Below are positions 26,249 through 35,342 of a DNA stretch of 64,000 bases, in pieces. Source of the DNA: an uncultured Chloroflexales bacterium (GTDB lineage Bacteria > Chloroflexota > Chloroflexia > Chloroflexales > Chloroflexaceae); NCBI GenBank assembly GCA_937902315.1, contig CALGUG010000005.1, forward strand, positions 1 through 64,000. Reading direction: 5' to 3'. The notes beneath the pieces are model-generated. The model saw only the letters and a program-made list of their open reading frames with translations, was not told where the DNA came from and made no database searches. The stretch's first letter is position 1. Every line of letters starts with the position of its first letter. The position numbers were made by a program, and so were the translations under genes.

Positions 26249-26358
26249 ATACCAAATCCGGTTGATTAGGTTCTATTTGGCCTTCGGCAGAGTGGAACTT
26301 AACTATTGTTTCCCATTGTTGCGTTACAAGAGTTCAAGTCTTTAAACGGATTTAGTAT
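26249..26358. repeat. R1 element, complete short form
   Basis: ATACCAAATCCGGTTGATTA, then TTTGGCCTTCGGCAGAGTGG, then a short centre and right end TTTAAACGGATTTAGTAT. It lacks the large central hairpin of the copies at 1514 and 16050. Confidence 0.75.
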
Positions 26359-26405
26359 GAGTTCAGCACTCTGGCGGTTTAGTCCTGCCCCCAAAGAAGG
26401 TCCTA

Positions 26406-26430
26406 AGCGCGTCCGCCTACGGCTATCAAC
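26406..26430 (+). repeat. R2 dispersed repeat
   Basis: TCCTAAGC followed by the core GCGTCCGCCTACGGCTATCA, between two R1 copies. Confidence 0.75.
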
Positions 26431-26472
26431 ATCCCGCCCGCACAAAGAGGTCGTATCGCTGTGTGGAAAGGC

Positions 26473-26602
26473 TGTTCCAAAATACAACACTTCAAGCGGA
26501 TTTCGTATTTTTTGGCCTTCGGCAGAGTGGAACTCACTATCTTTTCTTCCCCGCGTTTTGTAGTTCTGCGTTACAAGAGCCCAAGTCTTTAAACTGATTT
26601 GG
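26473..26602. repeat. R1 element pair, degenerate
   Basis: An end-like stretch CTTCAAGCGGATTTCGTAT is followed directly by TTTGGCCTTCGGCAGAGTGG and a right end CTTTAAACTGATTTGGC. It looks like two overlapping or rearranged R1 copies just downstream of the purD-like gene. Confidence 0.6.
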
Positions 26603-26610
26603 CCTGAAGC

Positions 26611-27954
26611 TTATTGAAACTCTTTTTGACCGATATCGCTGCGGAAGTAGCGCCCGGGGAAGCTGATGCGTTCGGCATTGATGAGGGCGCGGCTGCGGGC
26701 GCTGTTGGCGGTTGAGCCGAGCGCTACAACCGTTAAGACATGCCCTCCAGTGGTGCTCATGCCAACGCTGGTGGGCGATTTGCCCATAATCAAGGTGGCG
26801 AATGTACCGCGTGTATTGCTCGAAGTGGGGTTGTATTTCAGGCCGTTAGCATTGTGGGTTTCGTGATGGAAGGCCAGCACGCCTTCATCGAGCTCGTCTA
26901 GACCTTGGATCGCGCCGCCAACCGCGAAGTTGACGGGATAACCTTGAGCGACCAAGGTGACGCCGACGCTGGCCTCGTTGCGCCAAGATGGCTTGGGCAC
27001 GCTGTGCAAGCGCGTGCTGATAGCAGCCTGCACCAGCGGTAACAGATCATCTTCGAGACGCGGTAGCACAACTTGGGCCTCTTGATCGCGCAAACTGGCC
27101 CGAATATTGATGATGCGCGGCCCTTGAGCGGTGATGATCGTATCGACTCCTAAAAAGCCCCAGAAAGGCAGGTTCTCTTTTGCGAGCGCGGCGATCAGCG
27201 GCTCCAGCAGCTTGGCGTGAATGTATTCGCCCAAGCGCTCGGCATAGACCGAAGTGCCAGTGCAGGCACCCATGCCCGGAGCGACGATATCTTCTTTTTC
27301 GCTCGTATGGTTGAAGATACGGGCCGGAAGCATAGGCAGCGCGGTGTGACCATCGGTGAGGGTCGATTGAGCGATGCGCGGCCCTTGCATAAAGGCTTCG
27401 ATCACAACGCCGTTGCTTTCGCCCTGCAACGAGCGAGCGGCGAATAGCTCGTGCAGGCCCTGCAAGGCGCTATAGCGATCGTAGAAGACCGCTTCGCCAC
27501 CATCGGGGTGGTCGGCCTTGATGATAACGGGCAGCGGCTGCGAGGCCAGGTAGCGCTCGGCCATGTCGAGCTGATCGAAGGGGCGCCCGGGTGGGGTTGG
27601 CAGGTTGTAGCGCAGCAGCAGCTCTTTGGCGTAACAGCGGCTTGTTTCGAGGCGGCTAGTGCGCTGAGCCGGCCCCGATACGCCGATGTGGAACGAGACA
27701 ACTTCATCGACGAGGCCAGCGCCAAGCGGTGCGGTATCGCCGGGGATGATGATATCGATATTGTTATCGAACGACCAGCGCGCGATCTCGAGCGCGTTGT
27801 TGAGATCGAGCTCGGCCTGCGGGGCGAGCATCGAGGTTCCACCGTTGCCGGGAGCGCAGATCACTTCATCGGCTAGAGGGCTGTTAAAAAGCTTCCAGAC
27901 TAATGCGTGTGCTCGGCCGTCGTTGCCAAGAATCAGGAGTTTCACAATGGTCAC
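26611..27954 (-). CDS. PurD-like ATP-grasp protein (divergent phosphoribosylamine-glycine ligase)
   Basis: A 447-residue protein that aligns by eye to PurD along its length. The N-domain is LLILGNDGRAHALVWKL...VICAPGNGGTSMLA; then IIPGDTAPLGAGLVDEV, a central ATP-grasp region (LPVIIKADHPDGGEAVFYD), EDIVAPGMGACTG, and a C-domain ending with GRYFRSDIGQKEF. Several hallmark residues differ: GRAHA for GREHA, no AAGKGV nucleotide loop, and RASLRDQEAQVVLPRL for RFGDPETQVVLPRL. In purine synthesis PurD joins glycine to phosphoribosylamine. Here the changed ATP-site residues suggest either a fast-evolving enzyme or a paralogue with another role. No other pur gene is near. Confidence 0.65.
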   Translation of the reverse strand: MTIVKLLILGNDGRAHALVWKLFNSPLADEVICAPGNGGTSMLAPQAELDLNNALEIARWSFDNNIDIIIPGDTAPLGAGLVDEVVSFHIGVSGPAQRTSRLETSRCYAKELLLRYNLPTPPGRPFDQLDMAERYLASQPLPVIIKADHPDGGEAVFYDRYSALQGLHELFAARSLQGESNGVVIEAFMQGPRIAQSTLTDGHTALPMLPARIFNHTSEKEDIVAPGMGACTGTSVYAERLGEYIHAKLLEPLIAALAKENLPFWGFLGVDTIITAQGPRIINIRASLRDQEAQVVLPRLEDDLLPLVQAAISTRLHSVPKPSWRNEASVGVTLVAQGYPVNFAVGGAIQGLDELDEGVLAFHHETHNANGLKYNPTSSNTRGTFATLIMGKSPTSVGMSTTGGHVLTVVALGSTANSARSRALINAERISFPGRYFRSDIGQKEFQ

Positions 27955-28101
27955 CTTTAGATCGGTATTTCAGGGTTAACTCTGATCACCCATACACCAT
28001 TCGGCGCTTGCAAGAATGATCCTGAATCCTAACAAGTTTTAGCATAGGCGTCTATGGGCGAGAAGTCCTTACTTCTGGACTGTGCAAGTAGAGGCAGTGC
28101 T

Positions 28102-29352
28102 TTATTCGCGGTCTAAGACCATTGAAGCGATATATTTACCGATACCTACCGAGTCGGCGGTATGCATATTCGCCAAAACGATCACGGTCAGATCATCTTC
28201 TGGGTAACGGCTGATATAGGTCGAGAAGCCGTCGATCAGGCCAGAGTGGTTGATCAGCAGATGCCCATCGGGGCGTGTAACCTTCCAACCATAGGCATAA
28301 TCGTATAGAAAGGGGGTGAAGAGCTGGGCACGGGCTTCAGCGGGCAGCAAAATATCGCTGTAGAGCGCTTGATCCCAGCGATAGAGATCTTCGACGCTGG
28401 AATAGAGCGAGCCGCAGGCGAACAGGGTTGAGGCGTCGAGGAAGAGCGCCTGCTGATCGAAAGTGCTGTAACCGGCTGCTTGACCAGCAAAACTGCTATC
28501 GCTGGTATCGACACCTGTGTTAGACATCTGAAGCGGGTTGAAGATCGCCTCTTGCAGATAATCGGCGTAGCTTTTGCCCGAGACCCGCTCGATGATCAGA
28601 CCTAAAATCACATAGCCGGTATTGCCGTAGAGATAGTTGCTGCCCGGCTCGAACAGCAGTGGCATGCCGCTCACTCGGCTGAGCAGTTGCTGAGGCGTGG
28701 CCGGATACATTTGGGTCGCTTCGTAGTCTAACAGTTCGGTATAGCTCGGAATACCCGATGTATGGGTGAGGGCATGGTGAATCGTAACGCCGCGCCAGTG
28801 ATCGGGGCAGGAATCGAGATAATTGCAGATCGGGTCGTTGGTCGAGAGTTTGCCTGCCACCTGTAGCTGCATAATGGCTAGAGCGGTGAACTGTTTGGTG
28901 AGCGAAGCGATACGAAAACGGGTCGATGGTTCGTTGGGAACCCCGCTGGTATAGTTTGCCAAGCCATAGCCCTTGCTCAAAATGATCTGGCCTTTTTGAG
29001 CTACCAGCACGCTGCCATGGAAGAGCCGTCCTTCGACCAAGCTATTCAGATAGCTATCGATCTGACCGCTCAAGACCTTCTGCTCGATCGAGAGCGCGAT
29101 CGGCTGGACATTGCCTTGCAGCGGTTGTGCTATAGCGGTAGGACCGTTCTCTCGGCTGGCAGCTTTGGTGACCGTCGGCTGGATGGGGATCTGGGGACGA
29201 GCCGCGTTGTTGTCGCTCGAAGCGCTATTGTGTTGATCGCTCTGAACGGCGTGCGGCGGAGCGATTTGCAAAGGCTGCGGGCTGCGACACATCGTCAGGA
29301 AAAAAAGCGCGATACACCCTACCCCTATAAAAGTACGAAACGAATACGCCAC
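28102..29352 (-). CDS. serine hydrolase of the beta-lactamase/DD-peptidase (class C-like) family, exported
   Basis: A 416-residue protein with an N-terminal hydrophobic segment that may be a lipoprotein signal (FFLTMCRS, Cys22). A Ser/Asn/Pro-rich spacer runs to about residue 88. The catalytic fold follows with SxxK (Ser150-Lys153), YGN (Tyr242-Asn244) and the third motif HSG (NHSGLIDGF, about 372). These three motifs define class C beta-lactamases, DD-carboxypeptidases and esterases of the same fold. The likely site is the outer face of the membrane. The substrate cannot be told; with no ampR-like neighbour, a cell-wall or ester substrate is as likely as a drug. Confidence 0.85.
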   Translation of the reverse strand: MAYSFRTFIGVGCIALFFLTMCRSPQPLQIAPPHAVQSDQHNSASSDNNAARPQIPIQPTVTKAASRENGPTAIAQPLQGNVQPIALSIEQKVLSGQIDSYLNSLVEGRLFHGSVLVAQKGQIILSKGYGLANYTSGVPNEPSTRFRIASLTKQFTALAIMQLQVAGKLSTNDPICNYLDSCPDHWRGVTIHHALTHTSGIPSYTELLDYEATQMYPATPQQLLSRVSGMPLLFEPGSNYLYGNTGYVILGLIIERVSGKSYADYLQEAIFNPLQMSNTGVDTSDSSFAGQAAGYSTFDQQALFLDASTLFACGSLYSSVEDLYRWDQALYSDILLPAEARAQLFTPFLYDYAYGWKVTRPDGHLLINHSGLIDGFSTYISRYPEDDLTVIVLANMHTADSVGIGKYIASMVLDRE

Positions 29353-29800
29353 GCGAGCCTCCTGACGACTGAATCATCCATAAGTATGAAACATTATTAT
29401 ACACATTGTCGCTTATCAAACCAGATCAATTTGCTGCGTTTGAGAGTAGAGCGTATCTCTTGAAGATATATCGTTTGAACAAAGCATTACGTTACGAAGC
29501 CGTATACTAGTCGTTCAGGCTATGTGCGATCGCTGCCTTTTTATAACGTTCATGCCACAAGAATACGCCGTTTATCATCCCATAAAAGGCTGCATGGCGC
29601 GGCAGGGCTGAGATGGCTAACAAGAAGCTGCACGTGTACGAGACTTTTTCTGGTACACTATCAGCCGATTAACAGGCAAAAATCTTAAAGCGTAGTGTAT
29701 ACTGTTTTCTTCAGTAATGATAACGTTTGGCAGTGGTAAACGTATCATATTTAGCGATGAACTGCCGAAAAAGAGTTGTCGCAACATTAAGGAGGTCTGA
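29353..29800. other. divergent promoter region
   Basis: 448 bases between the serine hydrolase and the DUF4015 gene. TGGTACACT (about 29650) could be an extended -10 for the plus-strand gene. No repeat family and no gene seen. Confidence 0.35.
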
Positions 29801-31858
29801 GTGGTTCTACCGGTATCTATACGCCGCCTGCTTATAGGGGCAGGAAGCGCACTAGTTGCTGCGGGTTTAGTAGCCTGTGGCGGCCCTGATGTTGCACTGG
29901 TTGGTACTGTAACCGACGCTTATACAGGCAGTCCAGTGCCCGCTGCTGTTGTTCAGGTCGACTCAAATAAAGCAACTGCCGACTCAAATGGTAGGTATGA
30001 ATTAACGCGCTGGAACGCAAAGAGTACGCTTCAGGTCAGTGCCGACGGTTATGCGCCGACCAGCATCGATCTCGCAAGTCAGACGCAGCTTCAGCAAGCA
30101 CAGCCGCCAAGTGTCACGCTTGACGCAACGCTTCGCCCAGATACGCTCAGTGGCACCATTAAAGATGCCTATAGCGCTCAACCTTTAGCTGGCGTATCGA
30201 TCAAAGTAAGCGATACGATCAGCACGACGACCGCTGCCGATGGTACCTACCGTTTAGCGGGCCTGCCCGAGAGCTTTACCGTTGAGGTTTCTGCTCCCAA
30301 CTATGCAGGCGTTTCAGAAGCCCTTGAGCGCACAACCAGCTTCGACATCGATCTGCGCCCCACCATTTTGCGTGGTGTCTTGACCAATCTCTATACCGGA
30401 GAGCCTGTGAGCGGTGCGACGGTGAGCGTTGGTGAGCGCAGCACGACCAGCGATGCCAGCGGTGCTTACGAACTGACCGATATTCCGCTCGATACCGAGC
30501 TGGTGATTGTGGCCGATGGTTTTGCCACCATTACCGAGACCATCGCCAAAGTTGTTGAGTTTGATGCTACCCTGCGCCCCGATACCTTAACCACCGTGTT
30601 GGTCGATAAAGAGACGGGTGAGCCGATCGCCAATGCCACGCTGGTTGCCAGCGAGACTATCACCGGCACAAGCGATGTGGCCTTTGCGCGCATCGACAAT
30701 AGCAGCGATGGCAAGATCTCGATCAAGGGCATTCCCGAAAAAGGCTATCTGAAGGTGCTGGCTCCGGGCTATCTCAAGCAGGTCATTCCGCTCGAGATCG
30801 GCAATGTTCCCGCCAAGATCGAGATGGAACCCTTCCAAGTCAAGGGCATCTATGTGACGGCTGCGGTAGTTGCCAACTGGGATCTGTTGATGCAGTATTT
30901 CGACTTCATCGATCAGACCGAGTTGAACGCGATTGTGATGGACCTCAAGTCGGACTTGCGCGACGATTTGGGCTTGGTCTATTACGACTCGCAAACGCCT
31001 TTGGTCAAGGAGCTGGGAACCTCTCATCCCTACATCGACTATCACAAGGTCTTGGCCGAAGCGAAGCGACGCGGAATCTATACCATCGCCCGTACCCACA
31101 TGTTCAGCCACGACAATGTGCTGGCCGAAGCCAAGCCCGAATGGGCGGCCCAAGATCGTGTCAACGGCGGTATCTTCTACGACTACCCTGCTCCTAGCAT
31201 CAAGTATGCTTGGCTCGATCCCTGGAACAAGAACGTTTGGGAATACAACAAGGCGATCGCGGTTGAAGCTGCCCAAATGGGCTTTGATGAAATCAACTAC
31301 GACTATATCCGCTTCCCATCGCTCGAATTCGCTGCCGACGATAAAGATCGTCTCAAGCTCTCCAAAGACGATTCGACCGCTGAAGAGCGCTATGCCAATA
31401 TCGCCGCTGTGCTAGAAGATGCTCAGCGTGCCATCAACGGAGCAGGCGCTTACCTGTCGATCGACGTCTTCGGTTATACCGCATGGCGCCCCGATGCTTT
31501 GATCGGCCAAGATATCGGCATGCTTGCCAAGCACACCGACTACATCATGCCGATGATCTATCCGTCGCACTTTAACCCGGGCGAACTCGGCTTCGCTAAT
31601 CCCGCCGAGCACCCCTACGAGATCATCAAGGCCAGTATGGAGAAGGGTGAATCGCAAGTGGTTGGTCAACGCGCCCATCTACGCCCATGGCTGCAAGACT
31701 TCACCTTGACCTGGGTGCCCGCTTCGATGCTGGTCAAGTACGACGCCTCGATGGTGCGTGCTCAGATCCAAGCGGTGAAGGACACCGACGAGAGCATGGG
31801 TTGGATCCTCTACAACTCCGCCAATATCTACACCGATGATGCGGTCGATCCCGAATAG
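29801..31858 (+). CDS. lipoprotein with carboxypeptidase-regulatory-like repeats and DUF4015 glycosidase-like domain
   Basis: A 685-residue protein starting at GTG after a full TAAGGAGGT ribosome site. The lipobox is GLVACGG (Cys26). Four consecutive CarboxypepD_reg-like beta modules follow (about 30-345), each with a GxVTDAYTGxPVxGAxVxV pattern and a TLRPDTL linker. The C-terminal domain (about 348-680) is DUF4015: GIYVTAAVVANW, NAIVMDLKSD, GIYTIARTHMF, EINYDYIRFPS, DVFGYTAW and YIMPMIYPSHF. This TIM-barrel family is predicted to hydrolyse glycosides, with acidic residues in the YDYIRFP and DVFGY strands. It is probably anchored outside the cell and acts on polysaccharide. It is a single-gene unit. 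Confidence 0.88.
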   Translation: MVLPVSIRRLLIGAGSALVAAGLVACGGPDVALVGTVTDAYTGSPVPAAVVQVDSNKATADSNGRYELTRWNAKSTLQVSADGYAPTSIDLASQTQLQQAQPPSVTLDATLRPDTLSGTIKDAYSAQPLAGVSIKVSDTISTTTAADGTYRLAGLPESFTVEVSAPNYAGVSEALERTTSFDIDLRPTILRGVLTNLYTGEPVSGATVSVGERSTTSDASGAYELTDIPLDTELVIVADGFATITETIAKVVEFDATLRPDTLTTVLVDKETGEPIANATLVASETITGTSDVAFARIDNSSDGKISIKGIPEKGYLKVLAPGYLKQVIPLEIGNVPAKIEMEPFQVKGIYVTAAVVANWDLLMQYFDFIDQTELNAIVMDLKSDLRDDLGLVYYDSQTPLVKELGTSHPYIDYHKVLAEAKRRGIYTIARTHMFSHDNVLAEAKPEWAAQDRVNGGIFYDYPAPSIKYAWLDPWNKNVWEYNKAIAVEAAQMGFDEINYDYIRFPSLEFAADDKDRLKLSKDDSTAEERYANIAAVLEDAQRAINGAGAYLSIDVFGYTAWRPDALIGQDIGMLAKHTDYIMPMIYPSHFNPGELGFANPAEHPYEIIKASMEKGESQVVGQRAHLRPWLQDFTLTWVPASMLVKYDASMVRAQIQAVKDTDESMGWILYNSANIYTDDAVDPE

Positions 31859-31880
31859 CTTCTAGGCTCAATGCCTCAGA

Positions 31881-31913
31881 AAGGGAAGCGCAAGCACTGC
31901 GCTTCCCTTTTTT
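31881..31913 (+). terminator. terminator of the DUF4015 gene
   Basis: AAGGGAAGCGCA / TGCGCTTCCCTT perfect stem with six Ts. Confidence 0.9.
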
Positions 31914-31929
31914 GTGCCTATCTGCCTGT

Positions 31930-32012
31930 GTTTTATATCCAATCTGTTTAAAAACGTGCGCTTTTGGAACGCAAAAACGGGAAAAGAAGTCAAGTTCCAC
32001 TCTGCCGAAGGT
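31930..32012. repeat. R1 element, partial
   Basis: Drifted left end TATATCCAATCTGTTTAAAAACG, GCGCTTTTGGAACGC hairpin, and AAGTTCCACTCTGCCGAAGG. The second end is unclear (GTGGTAT near 32037). Confidence 0.5.
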
Positions 32013-32089
32013 CGAATAGCAAGCAAGCTTGCGCATGTGGTATTACATAAGCTTGGCGGTAACGCCTCTAGCCTACAAAAAGGCTTCGA

Positions 32090-32113
32090 CCGCGTCCGCC
32101 TACGGCTACCAAA
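32090..32113 (+). repeat. R2 dispersed repeat
   Basis: Core GCGTCCGCCTACGGCTACCA, linked by GGGCTAGCCCACCCTCATCC to an R3 hairpin. Confidence 0.75.
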
Positions 32114-32152
32114 TGGGCTAGCCCACCCTCATCCCCAGCCCTTCTCCCGCAT

Positions 32153-32339
32153 CTGTACATTACCGACAAATCGACATACGGTCAGCGTTATCGGCCCTCA
32201 CCCCCCCGGCCCCCTCTCCCGCAGTGCGGGCGAGGGGGTGAATGATGAGTCTTCCCGTTCTGTGCTCTCAAGGATACTTCCGCGATGGTATGCGAACGAT
32301 CGCCTGTTGCTGCCGACACGACTTTTGGGTAATGCATAG
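32153..32339 (+). mobile_element. R4 MITE-like element, copy B, inserted in an R3 hairpin
   Basis: CTGTACATTACCGACAAATC ... GGGTAATGCATAG. The 9-base direct repeat CTCCCGCAT flanks it. Here the insertion is in the left arm of the hairpin CCCTTCTCCCGCATTGCGAG. The internal parts match copies A and C. Confidence 0.78.
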
Positions 32340-32446
32340 CTCCCGCATTGCGAGAGAAGGGAGCGAACTCGCTGCATGCGGCGAATGCAACGAATGCAAC
32401 GAATGCAGCGCAACGCCAGAAAGTCTGCATGGGAGGGCGGCGACTT

Positions 32447-32470
32447 TGATAGCCGTAGGCGGACGCGCCA
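32447..32470 (-). repeat. R2 dispersed repeat
   Basis: TGATAGCCGTAGGCGGACG followed by CGCCAAGGATCG. Confidence 0.75.
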
Positions 32471-32592
32471 AGGATCGTATGGCTGCTAGCGATCTCGCCG
32501 CCAGCTTGAGAAGGCCAAGGTGTTTTAGCGGGAATTGAAGGGAGCGCGGTGGCTACGGTTTGTGCCAGCGGGGAGCATTGAGCTAGGGAAAG

Positions 32593-32632
32593 TTGTGAGA
32601 GATGTAGCATTGCTGCAGGCTATCTCTCACAA
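32593..32632. terminator. inverted repeat downstream of the response regulator gene
   Basis: Perfect 11-bp arms TTGTGAGAGAT / ATCTCTCACAA with an 18-base loop, 59 bases past the minus-strand stop codon. No clear T-run. The arm sequence resembles the central hairpin of R1 copies, so it could be a relic of one rather than a terminator. Confidence 0.4.
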
Positions 32633-32690
32633 CAAGCAGAAATGGCTCGCATGGCGACGCGAACAAAGCGCGTCAGTAGCGGCTCTGCGT

Positions 32691-33398
32691 TTATTCGTCG
32701 CTGCGATTCGAATCGTAGCCCATCTTGATCCAGCCTTGGCGGATGGCAAACATGACCGCCATGGTGCGATCGTTGACTTGCAGCTTCGCCAAGATCGAGG
32801 TGATGTGGTTTTTGACGGTTTGGCCGCTGATGCTGAGCTCGTTGGCGATCTCTTTGTTCGAGAGGCCGCGCGCGATACAGTCGAGGATCTCGATCTCGCG
32901 CGAGGTCAGCGGTGCAAAGAGTGCGCTGGTCTGCTCGTCTTCGCTGGCGGCCAGCTCGCGAAATTGGTGTAGCACGCGGCTGGCGACGTGGGGCTTGGCC
33001 AACACACTTTCGTTGATCAGATACTTGCCGCGCGAAACTTCGCGGATGTAGTGCAGCAGATCGCCTGGGTTGACATCTTTGGAGGAATAGGCCGCCGCTC
33101 CAACTTTGATCGCTTGGAAGAGTTGGTCGTCGTCTTCGTAGACGCTCAGCACGATGATGCCGACGCGCGGGTCGCGCCGCTTGATCACTCGAGCCACTTC
33201 GAGGCCGTTCAGCCCGGGTAAGTTGATATCAACAAGCACAACATCGGGTAACAGTCGTTCGGTTAATTTGATGGCTTCTTGGCCGTTTTCTGCTTCGCCA
33301 ACGACTTCCATGTCTCCTGCATCTTCGAGGCTCCAACGAATGCCTTGGCGAAACAAAGGATGGTCATCTATGATAAGGACTTTAATTTTCTGAGCCAT
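32691..33398 (-). CDS. NarL/LuxR-family response regulator
   Basis: A 235-residue protein from the ATG at 33398, which follows GAGGAG at good spacing; an ATG at 33416 overlapping the kinase stop is a weaker start. The receiver domain (1-125) has the acidic pair Asp11/Asp12, acceptor Asp57 (VLVDINLPG) and Lys in SSKDV. The C-terminal LuxR-type HTH is LTSREIEILDCIARGLSNKEIANELSISGQTVKNHITSIL. A ~30-residue linker joins the two. It is the partner of the histidine kinase encoded immediately upstream and probably activates unlinked promoters when phosphorylated. Confidence 0.95.
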   Translation of the reverse strand: MAQKIKVLIIDDHPLFRQGIRWSLEDAGDMEVVGEAENGQEAIKLTERLLPDVVLVDINLPGLNGLEVARVIKRRDPRVGIIVLSVYEDDDQLFQAIKVGAAAYSSKDVNPGDLLHYIREVSRGKYLINESVLAKPHVASRVLHQFRELAASEDEQTSALFAPLTSREIEILDCIARGLSNKEIANELSISGQTVKNHITSILAKLQVNDRTMAVMFAIRQGWIKMGYDSNRSDE

Positions 33399-33412
33399 AG
33401 GTGTGCTCCTCA

Positions 33413-34465
33413 TCACCGCAATGGCAGAACAACGGTGACAGTTGTACCGTGGTTTAAACGTGAGGCAACCGTCAATTGCGCTCCAATCAATTCTGCTCTT
33501 TCTCGCATACTGGTCAGACCCCAGCTTTCGCGCCCTGCCCGGCGCGCTACTTCACGCGGGTTGAAACCGGGGCCGTTGTCTTGAATCTTCAGGATAAGCG
33601 TATCGTTTGAAAGGCCCAGGCTGATATGGACGGCGGCGGAGCGAGCGTGCTTTGATACATTCTGGAGCGCTTCTTGAACAATACGATACAACACGATTTC
33701 CACATCATTTGCTAAACGCGGTAATAAAGCAGCATTCAGTGTTACCTGTGCGCCTGTTGTATCTTGGTAACGGCGGACATAATCTTGAATTGCCACCAGC
33801 AGGCCTTGTTCGCTGAGGCGGCCCGGGCGAAGGTCGGAGATAAAACGACGCACCTCGTGCAGGCCTTCGCGCGTCACCGAGCGCATGCGATCGAGCATAA
33901 GTGCCAAACGCTCAGTGTTTTGTTGTTGAATAAGTGTGACGCATTGTTCCAAGCCCATCAGGGTGTTGGCAAGCACCTGGGCAGGCCCATCGTGGACTTC
34001 GCGCGCTAGGCGTGTTCGTTCTTCTTCGCGGCCTTGAATCACTTGGGCGCGCAGGGCCAGCATCCACGGGTCGTTGGCTTTGCTTTCAGTCGAACCGCCC
34101 AAAAGCACACTGCTGCTCATCTCGATTTGGCGCACGAGCTGGTCGAGCTGTTTCAGGGCATGGGCTGTCGATTGTGATTCTTGAACGATCTGATCGTAGT
34201 TGGCGCGGAGCTCAGCTTCACGTTTAGCGAAGCTATCCGCATTTGCTTGTTGGTGTTGACGAGCGAACTGGTGTTGAATAATCGCTTCGTCAAGGGCACG
34301 TTCTGCTTGTCGCTGTGCATTAGTGAGGTGGGCACTACGTTGCTGAGCCTGCTGGACAAGCTCACGTAGTCGGTTGAGCTGTTCAGATACTAACTGTTGC
34401 GCTTCATCCAACAGCGTATGGTTGTCGGCGCTCACAGTTGCTTCCTTTACTATACGATCATTCAT
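33413..34465 (-). CDS. NarL-type sensor histidine kinase (HisKA_3), cytoplasmic
   Basis: About 350 residues from the ATG at 34465; a start at 34504 is possible. The first ~140 residues are a Gln/Ala/Arg-rich coiled coil without membrane helices. The HisKA_3 helix has AREVHDGPAQVLAN with phosphoacceptor His158. The HATPase domain has QEALQNVSKHA (N-box), KIQDNGPGFNP (G1) and WGLTSMRERAELIGAQL (G2). With no sensor domain or membrane helix, it may respond to partner proteins or cytoplasmic signals. Its stop lies just upstream of the response regulator start, so the two form an operon. Confidence 0.93.
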   Translation of the reverse strand: MNDRIVKEATVSADNHTLLDEAQQLVSEQLNRLRELVQQAQQRSAHLTNAQRQAERALDEAIIQHQFARQHQQANADSFAKREAELRANYDQIVQESQSTAHALKQLDQLVRQIEMSSSVLLGGSTESKANDPWMLALRAQVIQGREEERTRLAREVHDGPAQVLANTLMGLEQCVTLIQQQNTERLALMLDRMRSVTREGLHEVRRFISDLRPGRLSEQGLLVAIQDYVRRYQDTTGAQVTLNAALLPRLANDVEIVLYRIVQEALQNVSKHARSAAVHISLGLSNDTLILKIQDNGPGFNPREVARRAGRESWGLTSMRERAELIGAQLTVASRLNHGTTVTVVLPLR

Positions 34466-35342
34466 GTTCGATGGTAGTATATCATACGGACATTTACGCA
34501 ACAATTTTGCTGTTAGCAGATGGAACCGCTACGCCCCAGCGTATGCTCAGCACGATCTCTCTGTATAAAAAGACGTAGCTTAGCTCTGTTTTTACGAATC
34601 GTTGCATTCCAAAAATGAACGATTTTAATACGCTCATCGTATGCTGTCTGAAGCAGGCCGTGAAGCAAGCGCACGCTCTTCAGATCAAAGACGCATATTG
34701 GTGTGCTTCGTCTCTAGCTCTCTCGCAGTCGAGAGAGTCATCTAGCGATACGATCCAACAGCGCCAGAACATCATAAATAACCACTAGGTTGGTCTACTA
34801 GGGCCTGAACCAGAGCCCGTCGCTAGCCGAAGGCTTGGTATAAATATGGCACAACGGGGCTACGCGCTGGATGCCGGAACACTGTGGCTCTGTGTACAAG
34901 TGTCTAAACCCTTCCAGCAATGAAAGATGCTAGATGCTCGTCTTGTGGTTATTGGACATATATTTGATGTATTTGAAGTGGTTATGCACTCCTATCTATT
35001 GTAACACAGGTCAACAAATATCTGCAGATTTATGGCTATAGATGCCGAAAAATTCTGCTCTACTTCGAGTGCAAGCTTCAGACTTTTGTCGGGTTGTAGA
35101 CGGGCGTCAGCCATGGTATGATACTGCTCGATCGGAGTGCTAAGGCATTTCCGGTCTTGTGGTGTTTCTACGAAGCAAACAAATAACTTGCTCCGTCCTT
35201 CATAGGTACGGATATCAATAGACCGACGTGATGACGGAGCGTGTTGCTTATTTGGCCGATGTGCATTACGCCATCGGCTGTTTCGTGTTGATTCGGGTGC
35301 GATTATCGCCCCATCTCGTCATAACAAATTGAGGAGAAGATC
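34466..35342. other. long intergenic region with several stem-loops
   Basis: 877 bases without a credible gene. A perfect hairpin CTCTCTCG-CAGT-CGAGAGAG lies at 34718-34737. A nested structure lies at 34811-34892: CAGAGCC pairs with GGCTCTG, and inside it AGCC-GAA-GGCT. ATGGTATGAT (35113-35122) looks like the -10 of the Hsp70 gene. Its leader has GCTCCGTC (about 35191) pairing with GACGGAGC (about 35233) and a second hairpin GCCGATG/CATCGGC near 35258-35280. Confidence 0.4.
35113..35122 (+). promoter_or_regulatory. extended -10 element for the Hsp70-like gene
   Basis: ATGGTATGAT; a weak TTGTAG lies 17 bases upstream. It implies a structured 5' leader of about 210 bases. Confidence 0.45.

Noticed and set aside
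34801..34900. tRNA or tmRNA at the intergenic stem-loops
   Set aside because: No cloverleaf, TTCRANY T-loop or CCA end could be fitted.
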